Positions 31,799-43,145 are shown, numbered from the stretch's first letter. The stretch: DNA of 64,000 nt from Forficula auricularia (GCA_024734495.1 JALMQS010000677.1:186001-250000); one strand, 5' to 3'. A program made the numbers and translations. Notes: generated by a model not told the origin, from the sequence alone.

Positions 31799-31877
31799 CA
31801 GCGTTTCTCAACCTTTTTTGGTTAACAGCACACTAAAAATATCTGTAATCATTTGCGGCACACCTAAATATATAAAA
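31799..31877 (+). mobile_element. hAT-type terminal sequence
   Basis: CAGCGTTTCTCAACCTTTTT, then GCACACTAAAA and GCGGCACACC, the usual outer end of hAT (Charlie-like) elements. RepA copy 2 follows directly, so the hAT element is truncated or interrupted. Confidence 0.55.
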
Positions 31878-32330
31878 TAAGCTGACGTGTTCTGATGTGG
31901 CCATCCACTTGACTTTACCATACAACCTTGCCCCTCACTTATATTTAATATTTAATAAAATTATCTTTTGGGGGGTTAATTTTTGCCTTATTAGACTTCT
32001 GGGGGTCCGGTGATTATGTATACAAAATTTTGTTGAGTTTGCTCAAATGGCCCAGATTTTTAATTTTTAACCCCCCCTCCACTCCCCTTAATTTTGGGTC
32101 GATATGCACCAAAATCTAATCAGCTCTTAATCTCAATGGACCAAAACTACTTGTGAAATTTGGTTTCGAAATTCACACTAGTTTTTAAGCTAGCTCGTCC
32201 ACAAAATTTGGTAACGCACAGACGAACAGACTGACAGACACTTTTACAAAACAATTATTATCTCGAAAAATATAATTTTTTCGATGTTTACTTATTAAGG
32301 CTTTTTTGTAGACCGGAATGGAATATATGG
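31878..32330 (-). repeat. RepA, copy 2 (truncated)
   Basis: In reverse: it begins at the CTGACGTGTTCTGATGTGGC end, has one G/C-run block, and runs to GACCGGAATGG, stopping before the TACAGGG start seen in full copies. Confidence 0.6.
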
Positions 32331-32393
32331 TATACAAATTAATGTATTAATGATGTATCAAAATTAATTAGAGTTTAGTCGACTTGCTCTTAC

Positions 32394-32512
32394 CTTGGAA
32401 GGAAGAATGGCCGCCGTGTCTGCCCTGGTCGATTTCCGCCACTGAAATGAATAAAATACCGTTTTTCATTCCGATTATCTTTGAATGCATTTCTCCAGGT
32501 GGACTCGATTCT
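32394..32512 (-). CDS. Possible internal exon of an unidentified host gene
   Basis: On the minus strand a 119-base segment is bounded by a good acceptor (T-rich tract, CTGTTTTAG) and donor (AAG|GTAAGAGC). It is GC-richer than its flanks and open in two frames. One reads ESSPPGEMHSKIIGMKNG then ILFISVAEIDQGRHGGHS. I recognise no family. A splice-bordered, compositionally distinct segment in such repeat-rich DNA is suggestive, but it could be chance. Confidence 0.3.
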
Positions 32513-32519
32513 CTAAAAC

Positions 32520-33690
32520 AGAAAATATAAAAGAATTTTTTATTTAAAAGATAGAAAACATTATCAGTAAAAGATAAATGAAAATAAATTCAACATGAAC
32601 TTTAAGATATCAATTATTTATCTAATTATTATTATTAGATAGTATTGGACCAAAAATATCTTCTTTTTTTTAAATCCATTTTAATTAATATGTAGAATAA
32701 TTAATCCAAGCTTTAAGCGTTTTGTAATTCATAGTTATCTTTCTCTTTGGAGTTATTATTACTAATATATTTTTACATGTTTTATCTCAAGAACGAAATG
32801 GACCATTCGAATTACTTCAACCAAGTGAACCTCCTTCTTATGATAAATACAGGGTACTAGTGTTTAAGATTTTATGGTTTGAATAGATAGTTTATTGTAA
32901 AACGAAATGCGATTTGATCATAAGTTCATTAATTTCTTAGAGAATAGGATGTTAAGAAAAAAGTTCAAAAATAAAATAATTCTCTCCCTCTCTTATATAT
33001 AATAAAATAATTTATAATTATTTACGAAAGAATTCCCCCTTCTTAATTTTGAGCCACATTAGGAATTAATCTCCTCTTGATTATGAGACTATTCTATAAG
33101 AAATATCAGTTTTCTTTTTGGCTGTTTTGAGGCTGATTAATAAAAAAAATGAATATACCTAATTGATTCGGTCCTTTCCAAAACCACCTAAGTCACACAA
33201 TCAGAACTTTTCAGGAATCAATAAAAACTGTATAATTCACTAGTGAACGAATTTTCAAGGAATTTTTTGGGTTGAATATAGTGTTTAGACTTAAAAGTTT
33301 GTGAAAATCGAATAATCTTCACAATTGAACAATAAATTTAAACAAAAAAACAAAAACAAAAAAAAAACAGAAAAACTATTCTTGACTTATGTTGTTTTAG
33401 CAAGAAACAGGGTTAGGAGTTATTAAATTTGAACAAAACAATCACTTGTAATGAACGACGACTTCGAAGTACTGTTTGAAGAGAAAGGAATGTACTAACG
33501 TGCATGGTTTTTACTCAGATTAAGGGTTTACCTTTAGGAAAGTGTTCGCGACAAAAAAAGCATGTATGGAAAAATCTTGACTTTGTGGTTTTTGAAATGA
33601 CCGATTCAATTCACCACTCAACAATGAAAATGAGTCGGGCTCAAAAATAGTTGATTCTTATGTATTCCCACCTGCTGAATTCAAAAATGG
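32520..33690. other. AT-rich stretch, no clear gene
   Basis: A plus-strand reading near 32760-32870 gives RNGPFELLQPSEPPSYDKYR before a stop, with a hydrophobic stretch in front. It looks protein-like but has no confirmed borders. The rest holds only simple A- and T-rich DNA. Confidence 0.2.
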
Positions 33691-34378
33691 TTCAGAATGA
33701 AGGCCGAAACGTTTTATTTAAGGTGGTTTATTGAACCTATTGCATCCAACTTTGGCTGATACCTCCTCCTTCATCTAATACAGTTTCATCACAGCCACAA
33801 ACTCTAACAATGTTTATAGTAGATAAATATAATTTAGAAAATATGATTAGTTCCAAATACCACAAGTCAAAGGTATTGAAATGTGAATCAGATGAGGTAA
33901 AAAGTAAAAACATTTTAAAGAGTCGAAACGCTTTCCGCAAATTTTAGTGATTTGACATTTTTTTGTCAGCCAAATAGAAAATTGAAACTCAACATGTGTT
34001 GGCATTTTATTAATACAAGAATACTTGTCTGCCAAATTTTAGCTTATAAGCTTCAGCTGTTCTAAAGCTCACCATATAACAATTCTGATTTTATTCATTT
34101 TTAAACCCAAATTTCTCAAGCTCAAAATCATGTAACTGTAAACCTAACAATGGATTCCAGTAGAGTTTTATACGCTGATTATTATGCAATTTCCCAATTT
34201 TGTAAAACAGGTCAGAGTTTTGTGATATTATCGGTCACAACGACGAAAAAGGCCATTTGGACCTGTTTTCGAGTCTCATTAGATATTAAACACAAATATT
34301 TGAAATCAAAATATTTTGTTGACATAATAGAAAACAGCTTTCTCTTTTATTTTCAAATTACCACTTGCTTTTAGCTCA
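33690..34378 (+). repeat. Composite repeat (Penelope-type end plus palindromic MITE arm), copy 1
   Basis: Matches 58945-59600. It starts with GGTTCAGAATGAAGGCCGAA and ACGTTTTATT, continues through ATACCTCCTCCTTCATCTAA and ATTGAAACTCAACATGTG, and ends in one arm of the palindromic MITE (GTAACTGTAAACCTAACAAT...). The small ORF at 34150 is the MITE arm. Confidence 0.6.
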
Positions 34379-34427
34379 ATTAGAGCTCCAGTTATATCTA
34401 AAAAAAACTAAAACTACGTGATTATAA

Positions 34428-34924
34428 AGGAGTACCTGGAGCCACCGAGCGATGCACGGTAACCCCTGACCCCCCCCCCCTCCCGAAACCACACACCTCG
34501 CCCGCCACCAACTCACCCCTACCCGCCCCACCCCACCCCAACCGCGCCTCCCACCCCCGGATCCCCCACAACTGCACCCCACCTCCTGCACCTCCCACAT
34601 CCACCCCACCCCGCACCCAGTTTTTGCATTTCAAGCTTTCTAATGGTCCACATATTATGTGTATTTTTGTTTACTCGTACACCAATTTGCCTACATTCGT
34701 TCATATTGATAAACATTATAAAAAATAAATAGGAAAAAAATAATAAAAAAATAATCGTATAGGATCTGAAATAAAAACATAAAATTAAATAAGATTTGTT
34801 TCCAAGTTATATAAAAAAAGCCACTTGAACCACTTTATTTGTAAACAAACCTGTTTTGTTATGATTTAGACACCTGTTAATTAAAAACAAACAAAAAATT
34901 CTTAATTTTAATATAATATAATGA
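34428..34924 (-). mobile_element. Helitron family 2, truncated by the gap
   Basis: In reverse this matches 42890-43142: hairpin end ACCGAGCGATGCACGGT near 34444-34460, a C-rich tract (G-rich on the element strand), then AAGCCACTTGAACCAC and CACCTGTTAATTAAAAACAA. The 5' part lies beyond the N run. The G-rich ORFs over it are artefacts. Confidence 0.6.
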
Positions 34925-35024
34925 NNNNNNNNNNNNNNNNNNNNNNNNNNNNNNNNNNNNNNNNNNNNNNNNNNNNNNNNNNNNNNNNNNNNNNNNNNNN
35001 NNNNNNNNNNNNNNNNNNNNNNNN
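34925..35024. other. Assembly gap, 100 N
   Basis: Exactly 100 N, the usual placeholder for a gap of unknown size. Distances across it should not be trusted, and the poly-X ORFs here are artefacts. Confidence 1.
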
Positions 35025-35199
35025 AAATATAGAAATTTTTAGCTTTTTTGTACATTTACTCTTTAGAAAACTGAGAGTTATTTATTTGCAAATATCTAAA
35101 AAATAATTTCAACCTCCCAAAATGTGAGTGGGGGCAAAAAATTAATACTCTTATAATTAAAAAAAAGAAAAAAAACATACTTTTTGGGAATGGAGCTTT

Positions 35200-35318
35200 T
35201 TTTAAATGAATTTTGCGAGACCTAATAATCACATGCCGAGACGCCGCCCGCCAGGGCCACCTGCCCCGAGGGCCGAGGTGTAGAGGGCGTGCCGAAGGCA
35301 CGCCTGGAGCAGCTCGTA
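35200..35318 (+). mobile_element. Helitron-like 3' end, copy
   Basis: CGAGACGCCGCCCGCCAGGG, then the hairpin GGCGTGCC-GAA-GGCACGCC and CTCG-T at the end. The 20 bases before CGAGACGC (ATAATCACATG) match 28562-28575. Confidence 0.5.
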
Positions 35319-35804
35319 TTTTTATATACTGATGTTAAATGTGACGTCATTTTACCAAAACCCTATTCCAGATTTGACAAAGACCATTACTTCTATAATA
35401 AATTATTTCCAAGTTTTATAAAACTCTGTTAAAATATAAACGAGTAATGTTCAAAATGAAAAAATTTCGAAAAACGCTGATTGCACAAACATAGTCCCCT
35501 TATCTGAAAGAAATTATTTTAGATACAAAAGACCTAAAACAGATAGAACTATTCAAGTACAAAATTTTAGTCATTTTCATAGAAGGTGTCTCGAGAAAAT
35601 AGTGAAAAAAGAAAATTTTTCAATTTTTTTGTAAAATGGAAAAAGTGTATTTTACAAATGCATTTATTTTATTATTCCACTCCAAAATCTAGCTCATTTT
35701 GAGCTTCACATCCTGTATCATTTTATTATTATTATTATTTTTTTGTATTCTTGGCGAGGTAACATACGTAATTTAAATTTTATTTTAAAAGAAGCAAAAA
35801 TGTA
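35319..35804. other. Unassigned stretch
   Basis: Nothing recognised. It contains (ATT)n at about 35725-35740. Confidence 0.2.
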
Positions 35805-36244
35805 TATGTGACCTTCTCCGAGAAAAGGGACCTAGTGTGTCAAAAAACGGGTTTGGACTTAAGAGTGGATTCTGGTACCTAAAAGGGTGTAGAATAAGAT
35901 TATAAAAATTACTTCAAATTAACATCAGCTTAGTAACAAAATTACAAAAGAACCAAAATTGCGAAACAACTTTTGAGATATTGATAACACTCGTTATACA
36001 GTTGGCACAAGACTGAAGCGTCACTTTATTCTTTTCCTTTCTTATAGTTATTTTTACAAAAAATACGTCACCACATAGGCATGACGTCACCAAAGTCGGC
36101 ACCCAATCATAACTAACCATACCAAATCGCATCTCCCAACTGAAGGTGTGTTCAAAGTGATAATGCGTTATGAAACTTTAAATGCGTTTTTCTCAAAACT
36201 TCATTTTCACACACTAGGTCCCTTTTCTCGGAGAAGGTCACATA
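35805..36244. mobile_element. MITE with perfect 35-bp TIRs
   Basis: The left end TATGTGACCTTCTCCGAGAA (35805-35839) and the right end (36210-36244) are exact reverse complements over 35 bases. TA lies outside both ends. The interior has ACGTCA motifs (around 36067 and 36085) and no supported ORF. Confidence 0.8.
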
Positions 36245-36889
36245 TAGTAGTTTTCAGCATACAATTTTTAATTTTATTATTTGCGAAAGTAAAAACCAAT
36301 AAATAATATCAGGGAAAATTTATTTTAATTTAATCTTATGAGAATTTTATTTTTCTGCCCTATTCATCTCCATTTTATATTGATAAATTAAAATCTAGAT
36401 AGATGTGTTAAAAAAGCAATCATTTTTTTTATTCCAATTAGCAATTAGCGTGAAATGCAATGCAAGGGCTTTTAGGGAGGGAGGGAATCCCTCTGTGACG
36501 GCTCGCGTTACCCTGGATGGGCCAATATGCCAAATGGACGTTAAACGACATGCATCACTAATTCGATTTCGACTAAGAGAACGTGAATTAACCACCTAGT
36601 TTATATATAACAGGGTAGCTAATGTTGCGGAATTAGAACCTATTTGGGGCTAATCAAAAAAGAATTTATATAATTGAATTGAAAAGAGAACAAAGCTTTT
36701 TTTTGAACGGGTGATTTATCTTCTTAAATCTTATTAAAGACTTGGCCCAGGCCGATACGTAATAGGCCCTGATGCTGGCGGATTTCCTGACATGATTTAT
36801 TAACAAGCTAAACATTTCGGTCAACAGCCCCAGGGTATCAAAGTCCGGATCAAAGTACTAGGAGTATATTCGCTTAATTAGAAAATAGG
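36245..36889. other. Mostly unassigned; GC-richer segment at 36437-36596
   Basis: The segment 36437-36596 is preceded by a T-rich tract and TTAG. On the plus strand it reads KCNARAFREGGNPSVTARVT then LDGPICQMDVKRHASLIRF to a stop. It could be a terminal exon or an old retroelement piece. I recognise no family. Confidence 0.25.
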
Positions 36890-37135
36890 AAAAAACTAAC
36901 CGCCCAAAATGGGGGGGGGGGGGTCAAAAAATGCAAATCTAGGCCCTTGGACCAAACACAACCAAATTTTGTATACATAATAAGGGGGCCCCAGAAGTCT
37001 AAAAATGCAAAAACTAACCCCCCCAAAATGGAAGGGAGTGTAGGGTCAAAAAATGAAAATCTAGGCCCTTGGACCAAACTTAACCAAATTTTGTATAGAT
37101 AATTAGTGAGCCCCCAGAAGTCTAAAAATTATTAA
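36890..37135 (+). repeat. RepA internal fragment
   Basis: Two tandem blocks of the G-run unit (CTAACCGCCCAAAATGGGGG; CTAGGCCCTTGGACCAAAC; CCAGAAGTCTAAAAATGC). Neither RepA end is present. Confidence 0.6.
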
Positions 37136-37340
37136 TTTTAATTACTGGTTTTTTGAATCGATTGACGGAACATTCAACCAAGTTAATCGCACTAAATTAT
37201 ACTATATGGATAGGACTTTCATTATAAAGTCATAGAACAGTTATATTTTCAAAGAATTTCTCTGGGCAAAGCCAGAAATATGAAGAATGCTGTTTTAGGA
37301 TGCTAGTTAATAAGAATATGCCCTTGGCAGGGTGGGCTAA

Positions 37341-38181
37341 TCTACTCTTATTAAACTAGCAAAAATTGTATATTTATTTATTTGTATTTATATTTGTTTA
37401 TATATTTGTATCTTGGTAATATTTTGAAAACGACTCTACCGATTTTGATGAAATTCACGGGTTAGGTGGTTTTTGGGGTGACAATTCAATCTGTCACGGT
37501 CTCATCTTCGACAAAATTGTTTTTGATGGGTTTTTTCGTAATCAAATTAATTATTCTCAGGTAGACAAATCCCATTCTTAGGGTTTTAAAAAAGGTTTCC
37601 CATTTCTTTTTATACCCATGCAGACAGACAATGGGTTGCCTTAATTCATTGTTCTAAAAGGCCTTGAAGAAGTATTGTGATTGTGGATTTTAACATATTT
37701 TGTTCTCCATAAACGTTAGAAATATTAATAATCGTTTTATAATTGTTTTTATAAAGAACTTTATTTATTTATTAGAATAAAAAATAATCAAGAATTTAAA
37801 AAAAAATATATTTCGCATAAGCAGGTCTCAATTTTCTGAAAAAACAACACATTTTGATAGGTTTTATTTATTAACAATTGGATGAATAAAAATGAATCAT
37901 ATGGTTGAATCAAAACAGGTGCAGAAGGTGAGGCGCAGTGGTGGGGAATCCGGGGGTAGGGAGAGGTTTCGGGGGTGAGGTCGAGCAGGGTGAAGGTGGG
38001 GGGGGGGGGATGGGTACAGTTGGCGAATATGATATATTTTTATATTTTTTTTAATTTGAAAAAGGCTCTCAAATAAAAATCGACCTCTTTATCAGAATTT
38101 TAAATTAAAATTAATATTAAAATAAAGGTTTTAACTGAAGGAAGAAGTTACCGAGCATCGCTCGGTGCCTCCAGGTACTAA
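37341..38181 (+). mobile_element. Helitron family 2, copy 1 (non-autonomous)
   Basis: The 5' end is A|TCTACTCTTATTAAACTAGC. The 3' end has the hairpin ACCGAGC-ATC-GCTCGGT, then about 12 bases and CTAA|T. TC...CTRR with insertion between A and T, plus a 3' hairpin, is the Helitron signature. The interior carries TTTTGAAAACGACTCTACCG and a G-rich tract. There is no Rep/helicase ORF; the minus-strand ORF at 38131 is not a gene. Confidence 0.7.
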
Positions 38182-38589
38182 TTGTAGAAAGACTGGGCCA
38201 ATGACTGTAGTAGTGGGGCCAATATCTAGGTTTTGGAGCAATTTTTTGAACTTTGTGTCTTTCTTAAAAAATGGTTCCAGAATCTTACATTTTTTATTTT
38301 GAGTCAAAAGAACTGTACTTTTAGCATTCCTATAGAAAATTTTGAAGTTGATTGTCTTTCGGGGCTTACAGTAATTGAATAAAAACAAGGTAAATTTGCT
38401 TAGGGGATCCAATAACTATGGACTTTACCCTATCTACATTTTAAAAAATTTATAAGCAGAAATTATCCTTTGTTATAAATAAAATAAGCTGTGTCCATCC
38501 ACATGACTTTAGCATACACCTATGGCCTCTCTCTTATTATATATTTAAAATTTAATAAAATAATTTATAATTATTATAATTTTCGTTCA

Positions 38590-39690
38590 TAATGTGTATT
38601 AATGAGAGTTTATAATGGGAATTAAGGTCACGTTTTTGTGTAATTCTTTTAATTTTTGCACCAACATTTCGTCGACTTTGCCGACTTCTTCAGTGTTTCA
38701 AATAGTTACATCACACATTCGTCTAAAATACATTATTTTTCTTTATCTCAGTTACCAATGAGGAACCATCAGAGAAACTTATAATTTTTTAAAATTTGGC
38801 ATACTCACATAAACAATAATAATCAGACATAATAATTGTCCGCCTTGGTGGTGTAATGGTCAGTCCGCCTTGGTGGTGTAATGGTCAGAACAACTGACTG
38901 GCAACCCGGAGGTCTCGGGTTCGATTCCCGGCTATACCCAGACATTTTTTCTGTAAGTATAGGGTCTGGTAATAAAAATTAAGTGGGAGATAAATTTAAC
39001 CGAATTTATCGCGCGGAGGATTTACCACTGCTCGAAGCCCCTAAAACCTTGGTAAATTGGATATTGAATTGTATCTAAGTTTCTGAGATTGGCTCGTGAT
39101 CCCGGCTTCTTTTCCTTCTGCTCTGTTCTTTTCACGATTGAGGGGCCAGTCCATACAGGCCTTTAGGGGATCCACCTTCTGGTGTATCTCCTTCTCTCAT
39201 CAATATCATTAAAAAAAAAAAAAAAAAAAAAAAGACAAACAGTTTCAGAAACAATACAAACACAATACGACAACACAGTTTTAGAAGAATGGAACGGAAT
39301 CATTTTACTTATCCAATTTCACACAGAAGTATCAAATTCAAATAAAAAAAAAATATTTGAATTTGATATTTCTATGGGTAAAAATGGATAAGTAAAATTA
39401 TTCCGTTCCAGTGTCTAAAACTGTGTTGTCTGATTCTGTGTGTATTGAGTCTGAAACTATTTGTCTAATTATTATTTATGTGTATGTGCTAAATTTTAAA
39501 ATTTTTTAATTTTCTCTGATCGTTCTTCATTGGTAATTGAGATAAAGAAAAAAAATGTATTTTAGACACATAGAATGTGTGATTGAAATATTTGAAACCC
39601 TGAAAAAGTCGGCGAAGTCGTTGGGGAAAAAATAAAAAAATCACACAAAAACTTGTCATTAATTCCCATTATAAATTATTTATGAAAGAC
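38590..39690. mobile_element. Large palindrome of Penelope type, split by a SINE
   Basis: The left arm (38590-38838 plus 39234-39345) and the right arm (39352-39690) are reverse complements around about 39349. The SINE at 38839-39233 interrupts the left arm. On the minus strand the left arm has CTGAAGA, A, stem GTCG...CGAC, GAAAT (38667-38692). The right arm has a decayed version (39600-39630). The copy at 20150-21290 carries related sequence. Confidence 0.65.
38839..39233 (+). mobile_element. tRNA-derived SINE, family A, copy 2
   Basis: Begins with a 25-base partial head (CCGCCTTGGTGGTGTAATGG) repeated twice in tandem, then the complete A-box/B-box head, body, shared LINE-type tail (TTTAGGGGATCCACC..., GTGTATCTCCTTCTCTC) and a 23-base poly(A). 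It is the best-preserved SINE here. The poly(A) and near match to copy 1 suggest fairly recent activity. Confidence 0.85.
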
Positions 39691-39959
39691 CCCCCCCCCC
39701 CCGTAATTGAAAATTTTCGCAATTTTAAAAACCAGAAAAAGAAAATTCCCCAGCTGAACATCTGAGAATAAATAACCACTCGTTTCCAGATGACACCTGA
39801 GAACCTGAGCTTACTGCCTGGAAAGCATGTTAGTTCTAAGGTTCGACTCCTGAGTGGATGAATCCCTTTGATATCGCAATTTAATAATATTTCTACTAAA
39901 ATCTTAGAATTTGTCCTAAAGATAAAATTCATTCTCTTTTAAAATACATTGGTTAATCT

Positions 39960-40164
39960 CGAGGGGTGATCCGCGATTGGAAGTAGGTATACACCTCTTT
40001 GGAAGTATTTTGAAAGTACTTGGAAATATTTGAAAGTTTTGGAAATATTTGGAAGCACTTGGGAATATTTGGAAGTACGTGGAAATATTTGGAATTACTT
40101 GGAAATATTTGAAAGTACAAGTGGAAGTAGGTGTACAGCATATTAGGTCGCGGTTCACCCCTCG
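39960..40164. mobile_element. 205-bp element with 8-bp target duplication and tandem core
   Basis: The left end CGAGGGGTGATCCGCGA and the right end TCGCGGTTCACCCCTCG pair in 16 of 17 positions. GTTAATCT flanks both sides exactly (39952-39959, 40165-40172). The core is about seven copies of a unit of roughly 20-22 bases (GGAAATATTTGGAAGTACTT) with GAAGTAGGTRTACA at each edge. The ORFs through it simply read the repeats. Confidence 0.8.
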
Positions 40165-40371
40165 GTTAATCTGAACCCCAGCTGATTTTTTGAAAAATAT
40201 TCCAACTATTTTCAAAAAAAGATTCTCAAATCTTTAGTATTATTATTATTATTATTATTAATTTTTTTCACGATTAATTTGAAAGGGGAAAAATGGTAGA
40301 ATGAAGTCAAAGAAGACGAGAGGTTAAGTGGAAATCGTAAGGTGAACCCACCATTTGATTTATAGGTAATA

Positions 40372-41183
40372 TCTGCACTTATTAAACGAGCAAAAATTGT
40401 ATATTTAATTATTTGTTTGTTTATATATTTGTATCTTGGTTATATTTTGAAAACGACTTTACCGATTTTGATGAAATTCACGGGTTAGGGGGTTTTTGGG
40501 GTGACAATTCGATCTGTCACGGTCATATCTTCGACAAAATTGTTTTTGATGGGTTTTTTTCGTAATCAAATTAATTATTCTCAGGTAGACAAATCCCATT
40601 CTTAGCGTTTTAAAAAAGGTTTCCCTTTTCCTTTTATACCCATGCAGACAATGGGTTGTTTGTTTCATTGTTCTAAAAGGCCTTGTGATTGTGGATTTTA
40701 ACATATTTTGTTCTCCCTAAACGTTAGAAATATTAATAAACGTTTTATAATTGTTTTCATAAAGAACTTTATTTATTTAATAGAATAAAAAATAATCAAG
40801 AATTTATTTAAAAATATATTTCGCATAAGAAGGTCTCAATTTTCTAAAAAAACAACACATTTTGATAGGATTTATTTATTAACAATTGGATGAATAAAAA
40901 TGAATCATATGGTTGAATCAAAACAGGTGCCAGCTGGTGGGGCGTAGTGGTGGGGAATCGTGGGGTAGGGCGAAGTTTCGGAGGTGGGGTCGAGCGGGGT
41001 GGAGGTGGGGGGGGGGGCTACATTGGGCGACTATTATATATTTTTGTATTTTTTAATTTGAAAGCGTCTCTCAAATAAAAATCGACCTTTTTATCAGAAT
41101 TTTAAATTAAAAATAAAATTAAAATAAAGCTTTTAACTGAAGGAAGAAGTTACCGAGCATCGCTCGGTGCCTCCAGGTACTAG
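40372..41183 (+). mobile_element. Helitron family 2, copy 2
   Basis: 5' A|TCTGCACTTATTAAACGAGC; 3' hairpin ACCGAGC-ATC-GCTCGGT and CTAG. The following base is G, not T, so the edge may be off by a few bases or mutated. Otherwise close to copy 1 along its length. Confidence 0.7.
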
Positions 41184-41284
41184 GCATATAAAAAGATCAA
41201 TACCTTTGGTAGACTCTGTATAACTAAAAATGCCGAATAACTTCTAGAAAATAATTCATTACTTTCTTTTTTATTTCTTAAATA

Positions 41285-41580
41285 ATGTTAGATTTGAAAG
41301 AAGAAGAGAAAATTACTATCATTGATGTAAAAACACGGCCAGAGGGAGAATTTGACTTTATCTTTAACAAAAGGAAAACGCTTTTAAAGAAACATGTCAA
41401 TATTTTATCTTCCATTGGAATGTCAACTTGGAGTATTTTACTCGTATATATAAAGAAAGCTCAATAGAAGTCAAGCTGAGTGAATATGATCGAAATTCTC
41501 TGTTAACGGAACAAAGCTTTCGCAGTCATTTCTCTTTGTCAGAGGTTTTGAGTTATTTCATAAAAATTCTTTTGTGTTAA
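41285..41580 (+). pseudogene. Unidentified coding remnant with a frameshift
   Basis: A 60-codon ORF (MLDLKEEEKITIIDVKTRPE ... LVYIKKAQ) stops at 41467, but another frame continues as KESSIEVKLSEYDRNSLLTE and SFRSHFSLSEVL to about 41580. The joined composition is protein-like. I recognise no family; it may be part of a transposon. Confidence 0.25.
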
Positions 41581-41739
41581 TAAAAATCCCCTTGAGCGAT
41601 TATATGATAACAGGAATACGGAAACGTTGCACAATAAGAAAAAGAATTTCGTCGGTTGTGATTTCACCCTGCCTGGCGGCCGAGACTAGTATTGAATTCA
41701 CTCAAAAAAATTCAAAATTGTGTTGAAAAATTATTTTTC

Positions 41740-42300
41740 GTTCAGGGTCTTTGGATTATCATGCAATTTCCCGATTTTTTACAATAGGTCAAAGTTTTGA
41801 GATATTATCGGTCAAACAGACTAAAAAGGCCATTTTGACCTATTTTCGAGCCCCATTAAATATTAAACAGAAATATTTGAAATCAAAATATTTTGTTGGC
41901 GTAATAGAAAACAGCTTCCTCTTTGATTTTCAAATTACCACTTGTTTTTATCTCAATTATAACTAAAAAACTAAGACCTTATGTTTTTATCTATGTTTAT
42001 TATCCTTTATAATCACGTAGTTTTAGTTTATAGTTATAAACCGAGTTCTAATTGAGCTAAAAACAAGTGGTAATTTGAAAATCAAATAGAAGCTGTTTTC
42101 TATTACGTCAATTAAATATTTTGAATTCAAATATTGCTGTTTAATATTTAATGGGACCTGAAAATAAGGTCAAAATGGTCTTTTTCGTCTGTTTGACCGA
42201 TAATATCTCAAAACTCTCTTGTTTTAAAAAATCGGGAAATTGCATGATAATCAGCGTATAAAATTCTACTAGAATACATTGCTAGGTTTACGGTTACAAA
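41740..42300. mobile_element. Palindromic long-TIR MITE, copy 2
   Basis: Arms 41750-41970 and 42030-42265 are reverse complements around about 41995. The right end reads CTAGGTTTACGGTTACAAAT and TTTTTGTTGAGCAGTG. The better-kept copy is 59332-59980; a single arm lies at 34130-34378, and an end fragment at 43205-43245. The ORF at 41751 is an arm. Confidence 0.65.
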
Positions 42301-42319
42301 TTTTTGTTGAGCAGTGTTA

Positions 42320-42355
42320 TCTACTCTTATTAAACGAGCAAAAATTGTTTGTATG

Positions 42356-42404
<49 letters not shown>

Positions 42405-43145
42405 ATGATTGGATTAGGGAGGGAGGGAAGGAGAGGAGTTAATATGGAATTGGAATAATTATCGGAAAAGAGGTTTTTTTCTTTAATTAGTTTTTTCCTC
42501 TTATTAAAAATAAGGACTAAAAAGATGATCAAGGACACTCGATGGTGGAGAAGTAATCTCCGGAATCGAAGCTCAAATATAATGTAAACATTAATGTAAA
42601 ATAATTGGTTTAATTTGTATCATTGTTCTATTTTGAAAACGGTTTTACCGATTTTGATGAAACAAATTCTATTAACAAGTTTTGAGGATGAGAAAGCGAT
42701 CTGGCTAGGTCTGGACCTCGACAAATTTAATCTTAATTGATCTTTTCTTAATTAAAATAATTATTGATAGATGAAAATCTCAATAAAATAGTTTGTTTAC
42801 ATTTTTTCAATTATCTTTTTATTTTTAATTGTTTTTTAATTTTAAAACCCACTAATAGGTTATAGCAAATATTAATATATTATATTAAAATTAGGAATTT
42901 TTTCTTTGTTTTTAATTAACAGGTGTCTAAATCATAACAAAACAGGTTTGTTTACAAATAAAGTGGTTCAAGTGGCTTTTTTTTATATAACTTGGAAACA
43001 AATCTTATTTAATTTTATGTTTTTATTTCAGATCCTATACGATTATTTTTTTTATTATTATTTTCCTGGGGTGGGTCGGGGGTGAGGGTGGATTTGGGGG
43101 GGGGTCAGGGGTTACCGTGCATCGCTCGGTGGGTCCAGGTACTTA
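42320..43145 (+). mobile_element. Helitron family 2, copy 3
   Basis: 5' A|TCTACTCTTATTAAACGAGC, an (AT)n tract at 42363-42400, the shared GAAAACGGTTTTACCGATTT block, and 3' hairpin ACCGTGC-ATC-GCTCGGT then CTTA|T. The first 3' purine is mutated. The interior differs from copies 1 and 2 but matches the gap-truncated 34428-34924 copy. Confidence 0.65.

Noticed and set aside
34376..34716. Gly/Trp-rich minus-strand ORFs
   Set aside because: They translate the C-run tract of a Helitron copy; no other copy keeps them open.
34807..35106. Two ORFs with long X runs
   Set aside because: They run through the assembly gap.
38866..38940. A functional tRNA gene
   Set aside because: The tRNA-like head continues into a body and a LINE-type tail with poly(A), and a second copy exists at 17626-17968; it is a SINE.
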